Source: Akkermansiaceae bacterium
Lineage (GTDB): Bacteria; Verrucomicrobiota; Verrucomicrobiia; Verrucomicrobiales; Akkermansiaceae
NCBI GenBank assembly: GCA_025457805.1
Contig: JALOTR010000189.1
Coordinates: 1-6,191, forward strand
Reading direction: 5' to 3'
Length of the DNA: 6,191 nt
Positions 1 through 4,931 of this stretch are shown piece by piece; within the stretch, counting starts at the first letter, position 1; the number at the start of each line of letters is the position of its first letter. The notes under the pieces were generated by a model. It was not told the origin of the DNA. It searched no databases and saw only the letters and a program-made list of their open reading frames with translations. The position numbers were made by a program, and so were the translations under genes.

Positions 1-197
1 AAACGTCCGAAATCAACCTCGAACTCGAATAGCGCAATTCCGATTTGCCGCGCGTTGTTTACGGTCTCCCTCCGGTCATAACGATGGGCTCGTTCGTAAG
101 TTCGGCGCTGCAAAACGACTGCCACCAACAAAAAGGCAACGACTGCCAGCAAAAGCCACATCCCGAACGACCATCCGCGCTTTCTTTCCTCGTCCAT
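1..197 (-). CDS. Single-pass membrane protein, pilin-like 'NARQIG' type (partial, C-terminus beyond left edge)
   Basis: Reading the minus strand from the ATG at 197-195 gives 65 uninterrupted codons to the window edge. The protein starts with a short charged segment (MDEERKRGW), followed by one strongly hydrophobic helix at about residues 11-28 (WLLLAVVAFLLVAVVL) and then a basic, hydrophilic stretch. Next comes NNARQIGIALFEFEVDFGRF (residues 46-65). That last segment resembles, from memory, the start of the periplasmic part of many verrucomicrobial/planctomycete pilin-like proteins, where similar words follow the N-terminal helix and precede a Pro. I see no prepilin-peptidase site of the G-F-T-L-x-E kind, so it may be an anchored relative rather than a true pseudopilin. 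An in-frame stop (TAA) lies 9 bases upstream of the ATG, which fixes the start; the Shine-Dalgarno is weak (A-rich, AAAAGAAAA). It is divergent from rsmA. Function unknown; the C-terminal domain is not visible. Confidence 0.72.
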   Translation of the reverse strand, partial: MDEERKRGWSFGMWLLLAVVAFLLVAVVLQRRTYERAHRYDRRETVNNARQIGIALFEFEVDFGR

Positions 198-265
198 GAT
201 TTTCTTTTATCAATCTCCGGGGTGCTGACAATTCAATTGAAGCCTTCTGCCCGAATCGGCCGGGG

Positions 266-288
266 GTGCCGGGACTGAAGTCCGGCAC
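266..288. repeat. Intergenic palindrome (GTGCCGG...CCGGCAC)
   Basis: Left arm GTGCCGGGAC (266-275) pairs with right arm GTCCGGCAC (280-288) around a TGAA loop, with one extra G bulged in the left arm, giving nine G/C-rich pairs. It lies between the divergent starts at 197 and 350, 62 bases before the rsmA ATG. There is no T-run on either side, so it is not a standard intrinsic terminator. It could be a dispersed palindromic element or an operator/leader hairpin; only one copy is in this window, so the repeat status is inference. Confidence 0.5.
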
Positions 289-349
289 TACGTTTGCTCC
301 CCCAAATCGGCATTGCGCCCGGGGGCGGCTTGCTTCATGAACACGCGCG

Positions 350-1693
350 ATGACGGGACGGGAAATCAAAGACACGCTGGATCGCGCTGGGGTTCTGCCG
401 AGCAAGCAGATGGGGCAGAATTTCCTCATCGATCCCAACATGGCCCGTTGGATCGTTTCCCAGCTCGATGTCCGCGCCGACGATGCGGTGGTGGAAGTGG
501 GTCCGGGGACAGGATCGCTGAGCGAGCACTTGGTCGGCCAGGTGAGGAAACTCATCCTCATCGAGTTCGATGCCCGGCTCGCCGCCGCCCTCACGGAACG
601 CTTCAAGGACGAGCCCACAGTGGAAGTCCATCATGCCGATGGCGCGAAGTTCGATGGCCGGAAGCTTTTCAAACACCGTCCGCTGAAGTTTCTCGGCAAT
701 CTCCCCTACTCTTGCGGCGGTGCCATTTTGAAAAACCTGCTAAGCCGTCCGCATCCCTTCACGAGGGCGGTGGTGATGTTGCAAAAGGAAGTCATCGACC
801 GCCTCGCCGCCACTCCCGGGACCAAGGATTACGGGATCCTGTCGCTGCGGACCCAGGTCGATTGGATCGTCGAACCGCAACGCACCGTGCCGCCCGAGGC
901 ATTTTATCCTCGCCCACGCATCGACTCGGCGGTGGCCATTCTCACGCCGCGGACTTCCGGGCTGCCGGCCTTTGATCATCGATTGTTCGACGAGCTCATC
1001 CGCCGTGGCTTCGCGCAGCGCCGCAAGCAACTCAAGAAACAACTGCCGGATGGCACCGATTGGGAGGCCATCTGCGCTGCGATGAACATCCCTGCAACGA
1101 CGCGTGGCGAGGAACTCACACTGGCGCAATGGGTCGATCTCACCCGCGCCTGCGATCCGCACCCACTCAAGGACCTGCCGCAGAAATCCGGCGAAATTTT
1201 CGATGTGGTGGATGAAAACGATCAAGTCATCGGCCAGAAAACCCGTGGCGAGGTGCACGCACAGAAACTCCTTCACCGAGCGATCCATGTGTTCGTTTTC
1301 AACAAACGCGGCGACCTGCTTTTGCAACAACGCTCGATGTTCAAGGACGCCCATCCAGGAGTTTGGGATTCCAGTGTTTCCGGTCATCTCGATGCCGGTG
1401 AAGACTACGCGACCGCCACGGTGCGCGAACTCGATGAGGAAATGGGCATCCATGTGGACGAAGTCCCGGAGGAAATCGCACGCATCGGCCCTTGCGAGGA
1501 AACCGGTTGGGAACACGTCCGCCTCTATCGCACGAAACACAGCGGCGCGATCCGTTACCCGGCAGCCGAAGTGGAAACTGCCGCTTGGTTTCCGATCGCT
1601 GAGCTTGAATCATGGATCACCGCCCGGCCGGATGACTTTGCTTCCGGATTCATCAAGTGCTGGGAAGCCGCCACTCCTTTTCTAAAACCCTGA
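350..1693 (+). CDS. rsmA: 16S rRNA (adenine1518/1519-N6)-dimethyltransferase RsmA (KsgA) fused to a Nudix hydrolase domain
   Basis: A 447-residue two-domain protein. Residues 1 to about 270 match RsmA/KsgA, which uses SAM to dimethylate two adjacent adenines near the 3' end of 16S rRNA during small-subunit maturation. Visible motifs are GQNFLID (22-28), the SAM-binding EVGPGTG (49-55), the acidic E72 after strand 2, D97, the catalytic NLPY (117-120), FYPRPRIDSAV (185-195) and RRKQLKKQL (224-232). E. coli RsmA is about 273 residues, so this part is full length. Residues about 281-447 form a Nudix domain with a perfect GX5EX7REUXEEXGU box at 345-367 (metal ligands around E360, E363, E364). Its flanks (EIFDVVDENDQVIG, LHRAIHVFVF, HPGVWD) resemble the YfcD/IPP-isomerase-like group, but the isomerase Cys-His motif is missing. 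The frame is open throughout, so this is one polypeptide. A stop at 338-340 makes the ATG at 350 the first start; no clear Shine-Dalgarno. The Nudix substrate cannot be told. Confidence 0.95.
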   Translation: MTGREIKDTLDRAGVLPSKQMGQNFLIDPNMARWIVSQLDVRADDAVVEVGPGTGSLSEHLVGQVRKLILIEFDARLAAALTERFKDEPTVEVHHADGAKFDGRKLFKHRPLKFLGNLPYSCGGAILKNLLSRPHPFTRAVVMLQKEVIDRLAATPGTKDYGILSLRTQVDWIVEPQRTVPPEAFYPRPRIDSAVAILTPRTSGLPAFDHRLFDELIRRGFAQRRKQLKKQLPDGTDWEAICAAMNIPATTRGEELTLAQWVDLTRACDPHPLKDLPQKSGEIFDVVDENDQVIGQKTRGEVHAQKLLHRAIHVFVFNKRGDLLLQQRSMFKDAHPGVWDSSVSGHLDAGEDYATATVRELDEEMGIHVDEVPEEIARIGPCEETGWEHVRLYRTKHSGAIRYPAAEVETAAWFPIAELESWITARPDDFASGFIKCWEAATPFLKP

Positions 1694-1705
1694 ACCTTCG
1701 TTGAT

Positions 1706-2458
1706 ATGAAATTCGTTCTGTTAGGTATCATTGCTGTTTTTCTAACGGCTTGTAACAAAAAGCCCGAAACTCTCTCCTACAAGATCATTTCCACCCGTCC
1801 GCACGATCCGGAATCCTACACTCAGGGATTGGAATTTCTCGGCAATCGCCTCTTCGAAAGCAGCGGCGGTTATGGCAACTCGAACGTGCGCGAGGCGGAT
1901 CCCCTCACCGGCAAAGTGATCCGCAAGCGGCCGATGGCGAAAAACATTTTTGCGGAAGGCATCACCATCCTCAACAACGAGATGTTCGTGCTTTCTTGGA
2001 AGGAAAACATCGTGAACGTGCTCGAACCGGATACGTTCAAGTTCATCCGATCCCATAACTACAAAGGCGAAGGCTGGGGCCTCACGAACGATGGAAAACA
2101 ACTCATCATGAGCAATGGCAGCAGCAGCATCCAGTTCATCGATCCCAAGGATTTCTCGATCAAGCGCAGCATCGAAGTCACCCGCTCCGGCAATCCCGTC
2201 ATGCAAATCAACGAGCTCGAACTCATCGATGGCCAGATCTTCGCCAACATCTATCAGACCGGCGAAGTCATCCGCATTTCTCCCGAGAGTGGCAAGGTCA
2301 GCGGCACCCTCGATCTCTCCGCCCTCAGGACCCAACTCCCCCGCCCCAACAAAGCGGATGTCCTCAACGGCATCGCCCGCGACCCCGCCACCGGCAATCT
2401 TCTCGTGACCGGCAAGTTGTGGCCGACGATGTTTGAGATCAAAATTTCCGGGAAGTAA
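1706..2458 (+). CDS. Glutaminyl-peptide cyclotransferase (glutamine cyclotransferase family), predicted lipoprotein
   Basis: A 250-residue protein of the plant/bacterial-type glutaminyl cyclase family, a five-bladed beta-propeller. The family converts N-terminal Gln of peptides and proteins to pyroglutamate with release of ammonia. Family words visible in order: HDPESYTQGLEF (33-44), FESSGGYGNSNVR (50-62), FAEGIT (82-87), GEGWGLTNDG (121-130), NELELIDGQIFANIY (169-183) and DVLNGIARDP (218-227). E84 in FAEGIT is the likely counterpart of the catalytic Glu of the bacterial enzymes (usual form FGEGIT; the Gly-to-Ala change is a small oddity). The N-terminus MKFVLLGIIAVFLTAC carries a lipobox (LTAC, Cys16), which predicts a lipid-anchored envelope protein with a short linker. 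It starts 12 bases after the rsmA stop, so it is probably co-transcribed. No strong Shine-Dalgarno is seen. Family assignment is confident; the natural substrate is unknown. Confidence 0.9.
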   Translation: MKFVLLGIIAVFLTACNKKPETLSYKIISTRPHDPESYTQGLEFLGNRLFESSGGYGNSNVREADPLTGKVIRKRPMAKNIFAEGITILNNEMFVLSWKENIVNVLEPDTFKFIRSHNYKGEGWGLTNDGKQLIMSNGSSSIQFIDPKDFSIKRSIEVTRSGNPVMQINELELIDGQIFANIYQTGEVIRISPESGKVSGTLDLSALRTQLPRPNKADVLNGIARDPATGNLLVTGKLWPTMFEIKISGK

Positions 2459-2460
2459 GG

Positions 2461-2502
2461 CAGGGATGGACCTCCGGGCCGTCCGCGCGAAAGAGATGAG
2501 AA
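2461..2502 (-). repeat. Inverted copy of the intergenic hairpin repeat
   Basis: On the minus strand this stretch reads ATTCTCATCTCTTTCGCG, then a hairpin, then ATCCCTGCC. It aligns with the plus-strand units at 2541-2650 (TTTCTCATTCGCTC... hairpin ...GGTCCCTACC). The hairpin (2464-2484) has outer arms GGATGG/CCGTCC with one T-G wobble, a single bulged A (2470), an inner CC/GG and a TCCG loop. This is the same design as the direct copies. It starts two bases after the stop of the glutaminyl cyclase gene. Bases 2503-2540 may hold a further decayed unit: minus-strand CATCGTCCCTACATTCTCAT repeats the same words. Confidence 0.65.
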
Positions 2503-2540
2503 TGTAGGGACGATGCGGGGTCGGAACGACGAACATCGGC

Positions 2541-2650
2541 TTTCTCAATCGCTCCACTTTCGCCTGACCGCCCGGAGGATCGGTCCCTACCTTGCTTTCT
2601 CATTCGCTCCCCTTTCACAGGACCGCTCGGAGAGACGGTCCCTACCTTGC
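2541..2650 (+). repeat. Two tandem 55-bp units, each with a hairpin
   Basis: Unit 1 (2541-2595) and unit 2 (2596-2650) are both exactly 55 bases and match at 46 positions by my count. Both begin TTTCTCA and end CGGTCCCTACCTTGC. Each contains a hairpin: in unit 2 GGACCG (2620-2625) pairs with CGGTCC (2636-2641), with bulged A2635, inner CTC/GAG and loop GGA. In unit 1 GACCG (2566-2570) pairs with CGGTC (2581-2585), with bulged T2580, inner CC/GG and loop GGA. The inner pair T2627-A2633 is replaced by C2572-G2578, a compensatory change. The units lie between convergent genes and could slow transcription from both sides, though no proper T-run follows. No coding content is apparent in 2459-2664. 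Confidence 0.8.
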
Positions 2651-2664
2651 TTTTACCCCTATTT

Positions 2665-3249
2665 TCAACGGCTCCTCAACAATCCCCGACTCGCCCACAT
2701 GTAATTCCAGCCGGAGAGGAGCGTCAGCCCGAGGGCGAGCCAGAGGGAAACCGGGATGAGCCAGCCGTCGGGCTTGGAAAGATTGCGGATCAGATCGACG
2801 AACGGATTTCCCGCAGGGAGCGGTCCGAAGCAGAACCAGACCAGGCAGGTGATGCAGAAGGTCAATTGCAGGCCGGTTTTCCATTTCCCGAGATTGTCCG
2901 CCGCCAGCACTTGACCCGCCTCCATCGCGATCTGGCGCAGGCCGGTGACCAGGAATTCCCGCGCCAGAATCATCACGGTGACCCAAACCGGGCAGAAACC
3001 CTCGGCGCTCAGGTAAACGAATGCCGCGCCGACCAGAATCTTGTCGGCCAGCGGATCGAGCAGTTTTCCCATCGGGGTCACGAGGCCCAATTTCCGCGCC
3101 AACCAGCCGTCCACGAAGTCGGAAATCGCCGCAATCACAAAGGAAATCAGCGCGATCCAGTGGCCGAGGGCCGTTTCGAATGCCGTCCCGGCGACGAAGA
3201 CTGCAGTCAGGACCAGCCGCGAGAGGGTGATGGCATTCGGAAGGTTCAC
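2665..3249 (-). CDS. pgsA: CDP-diacylglycerol--glycerol-3-phosphate 3-phosphatidyltransferase (PGP synthase)
   Basis: A 194-residue inner-membrane enzyme that joins CDP-diacylglycerol and sn-glycerol 3-phosphate to phosphatidylglycerol phosphate and CMP, the committed step to phosphatidylglycerol and cardiolipin. The CDP-alcohol phosphotransferase signature DGxxARx8GxxxDxxxD is complete at residues 47-69 (D47, G48, A51, R52, G61, D65, D69), and D44 completes the metal-site aspartates. The N-terminus VNLPNAITLSRL is the typical PgsA opening, normally MNLPN, so I choose the GTG at 3249-3247. Several hydrophobic segments follow (about 12-42, 71-95, 125-141, 163-178), as expected for a multi-pass protein; length is normal for PgsA. 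No strong Shine-Dalgarno precedes the GTG. An in-frame ATG at 3342 would add 31 unconserved residues and overlap the gnd ribosome-binding site, so it is less likely. Divergent from gnd with 99 bases between the starts. Confidence 0.93.
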   Translation of the reverse strand: MNLPNAITLSRLVLTAVFVAGTAFETALGHWIALISFVIAAISDFVDGWLARKLGLVTPMGKLLDPLADKILVGAAFVYLSAEGFCPVWVTVMILAREFLVTGLRQIAMEAGQVLAADNLGKWKTGLQLTFCITCLVWFCFGPLPAGNPFVDLIRNLSKPDGWLIPVSLWLALGLTLLSGWNYMWASRGLLRSR

Positions 3250-3333
3250 GACCGGAATGTGGGAAATTGATGGGCGGATGGCAACAAGGGGTTGCAGCAA
3301 AGGCGCAAGTCCCCTACATCCTCCCCGCCTCCC

Positions 3334-3339
3334 AGAAGG
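3334..3339 (+). promoter_or_regulatory. Ribosome binding site of gnd
   Basis: AGAAGG lies 9 bases before the ATG at 3349. It supports that start over an in-frame TTG at 3292, which would add 19 residues (MQQRRKSP...) not seen in the family and would sit upstream of this site. It is the clearest Shine-Dalgarno in the window. Confidence 0.65.
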
Positions 3340-3348
3340 CATTTTCTT

Positions 3349-4767
3349 ATGAGCAATAGCGACTTCGGACTCATCGGTCTGGCCGTCATGGGCCAGAATC
3401 TCGTTCTCAATGTGGAATCCCGCGGCTTTCAGGTCTCGGTGTACAACCGCACCACCTCGGTCACCGACGAATTCGTCGCCGCCCATCCGGACAAAAAACT
3501 CGTCGGCTCCAAGTCGCTTGAGGAGTTCGTGCAATCCCTCGCCTCCCCGCGCAAGGTGATGATCATGGTCAAGGCTGGCGGTCCGGTGGATGCCGTGATC
3601 GAGTCGCTCATCCCGCTACTCGACAAGGGCGACATCATCATCGATGGCGGAAATTCGCTCTACACCGATACCGAGCGCCGCGACAAGTGGCTCGGCGATC
3701 TCGGATTCCGCTTCATCGGAGCCGGCGTTTCCGGCGGTGAGGAAGGTGCCCGCAAAGGACCTGCCATCATGCCCGGCGGCCCTGCCTCCACCTGGGATGT
3801 GATGAAGCCCATTTTCGAATCCATCGCCGCCAAAGTTGATGGCGAGCCCTGCGTCGTCCACATCGGCCCAGGCGGTGCCGGCCACTATGTGAAGATGATC
3901 CACAACGGCATCGAATACGGTGACATGCAGCTCATCTGCGAAGCCTATAACATCTTCAAGGCCGCCGGATTCACTTCCGCCGAACTGGGCACTGTGTTCA
4001 CCGATTGGAACAACGGCGATCTCGAGAGTTATCTCATTCAAATCACCGCCGAGATCTTCAAACAGGTCGATCCCGAAACAGGCGGACCGCTCGTCGAAAT
4101 GATCCTCGATACCGCAGGCCAAAAGGGCACCGGCAAGTGGACCATCATGAATGCCGTGGAAAACGCGGTCGTCATTTCCACCATCAACGCCGCCGTGGAA
4201 GCCCGCATCCTTTCCTCGATGAAGGACAAGCGCGTCGCTGCCAGCAAAGAGCTGCATGGACCGAAAGCAGAGATTTCCGCCGACAAGGCCGCGCTCGTTA
4301 AGAAGGTGCACGACGCCCTCTTCGCCTCGAAAATCATCTCCTACGCCCAAGGCCTCGACCTCATCACAGCGATGAGCGCCGAGAAAGGCTGGAACCTCGA
4401 TCTCTCGAAGATCGCCGCCATCTGGCGCGGAGGTTGCATCATTCGTGCACGTTTCCTCAACGACATCACCGACGCCTACCGCGCCGAGCCCGGCCTCAGC
4501 AATCTGATGCTCGCTCCATTCTTCAAGAACCTGCTCAACGAGTTCCAACAAAACTGGCGCGAAGTCATCTCCATGGCCACCCTCGCCGGCATTCCGGTTC
4601 CTGCATTCAGCGCATCGCTCGGCTACTACGACAGTTATCGCAGCGCGGTGCTTCCGGCCAATCTGCTACAAGCCCAACGCGACTTCTTCGGAGCCCACAC
4701 CTACGAGCGCACCGACAAGCCTCGCGGTGAAATGTTCCACACCGATTGGCCGGAAGTCATCGGTTGA
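3349..4767 (+). CDS. gnd: 6-phosphogluconate dehydrogenase, decarboxylating
   Basis: A 472-residue cytosolic enzyme of the oxidative pentose phosphate pathway. It oxidises and decarboxylates 6-phosphogluconate to ribulose 5-phosphate, normally making NADPH. The length fits the long (about 470-residue) form of the family. The Rossmann motif GLAVMGQNL is at 10-18, with N33-R34-T35 (YNRTT) after strand 2, a loop position typical of NADP-preferring members. Substrate and catalytic motifs: GGNSLYTDT (100-108), GVSGGEEGARKGPAIMPGG (126-144), HYVKMIHNGIEYGDMQ (179-194) with catalytic K182 and E189, DTAGQKGTGKWT (254-265), and AQRDFFGAHTYE (442-453) with R444 and H450, the phosphate-binding pair contributed by the partner subunit. 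The C-terminal tail RGEMFHTDW is also typical. The start is fixed by the AGAAGG site. No zwf or other pathway gene is adjacent; an intrinsic terminator follows 45 bases after the stop, so it looks monocistronic. Confidence 0.97.
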   Translation: MSNSDFGLIGLAVMGQNLVLNVESRGFQVSVYNRTTSVTDEFVAAHPDKKLVGSKSLEEFVQSLASPRKVMIMVKAGGPVDAVIESLIPLLDKGDIIIDGGNSLYTDTERRDKWLGDLGFRFIGAGVSGGEEGARKGPAIMPGGPASTWDVMKPIFESIAAKVDGEPCVVHIGPGGAGHYVKMIHNGIEYGDMQLICEAYNIFKAAGFTSAELGTVFTDWNNGDLESYLIQITAEIFKQVDPETGGPLVEMILDTAGQKGTGKWTIMNAVENAVVISTINAAVEARILSSMKDKRVAASKELHGPKAEISADKAALVKKVHDALFASKIISYAQGLDLITAMSAEKGWNLDLSKIAAIWRGGCIIRARFLNDITDAYRAEPGLSNLMLAPFFKNLLNEFQQNWREVISMATLAGIPVPAFSASLGYYDSYRSAVLPANLLQAQRDFFGAHTYERTDKPRGEMFHTDWPEVIG

Positions 4768-4778
4768 GCCCTTGGACC

Positions 4779-4794
4779 GCGGAATTCATTCCGC
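4779..4794 (+). other. Small hairpin between gnd and its terminator
   Basis: GCGGAAT (4779-4785) is complementary to ATTCCGC (4788-4794), giving a 6-7 bp stem with a very tight loop. It lies 11 bases after the gnd stop, with no T-run. It could protect the 3' end of the gnd mRNA or be chance. Confidence 0.35.
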
Positions 4795-4812
4795 CAAACA
4801 CTTATCTAACAG

Positions 4813-4847
4813 AAACGGCCGGGAACGATCCCGGCCGTTTTTGTTTT
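4813..4847 (+). terminator. Intrinsic terminator downstream of gnd
   Basis: A perfect 12-bp stem: AAACGGCCGGGA (4813-4824), loop ACGA, TCCCGGCCGTTT (4829-4840), followed by TTGTTTT. Both the stem and the T-rich tail fit a strong Rho-independent terminator on the plus strand. It ends gnd transcription before the glycoside hydrolase gene, which should therefore have its own promoter in 4848-4931; I could not pick out convincing -35/-10 boxes there. Confidence 0.93.
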
Positions 4848-4931
4848 GCACGCCATCCGAACCCGCAAATTCCCAAGCCCCAACGCAAATGCTTGATGAA
4901 GCCCGGGCAGTAAGCTTGAATTCCGTTTGCC

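Noticed and set aside
3..32. A plus-strand reading TSEINLELE followed by TAG, which could be the end of an upstream gene
   Set aside because: The minus strand over the same bases gives a coherent protein with a start codon, membrane helix and recognisable NARQIG segment; the plus reading is only nine codons long.
198..235. Possible minus-strand promoter TTGTCA ... GATAAA before the gene at 1-197
   Set aside because: The spacing between boxes is only about 14 bases and the -10 would sit almost on the start codon; too weak to call.
740..1540. Long minus-strand open frame (266 codons) under rsmA-Nudix
   Set aside because: It is antisense to a gene with complete motifs and has no recognisable domain; it arises from the GC-rich codon pattern.
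1190..1690. Isopentenyl-diphosphate isomerase activity of the Nudix domain
   Set aside because: The catalytic Cys-containing motif of type I isomerases is replaced by SSVSGHL.
1742..2557. Minus-strand open frame of 271 codons across the glutaminyl cyclase gene and repeats
   Set aside because: Antisense shadow; low complexity in Ala, Gly and Asp with no family motif.
2566..2641. Repeat hairpins as intrinsic terminators for the convergent genes
   Set aside because: No proper T-run follows any of the stems on either strand; attenuation is possible but not shown.
3616..4551. Minus-strand open frame of 311 codons under gnd
   Set aside because: Mirror of a fully conserved 6-phosphogluconate dehydrogenase; no motif of its own.
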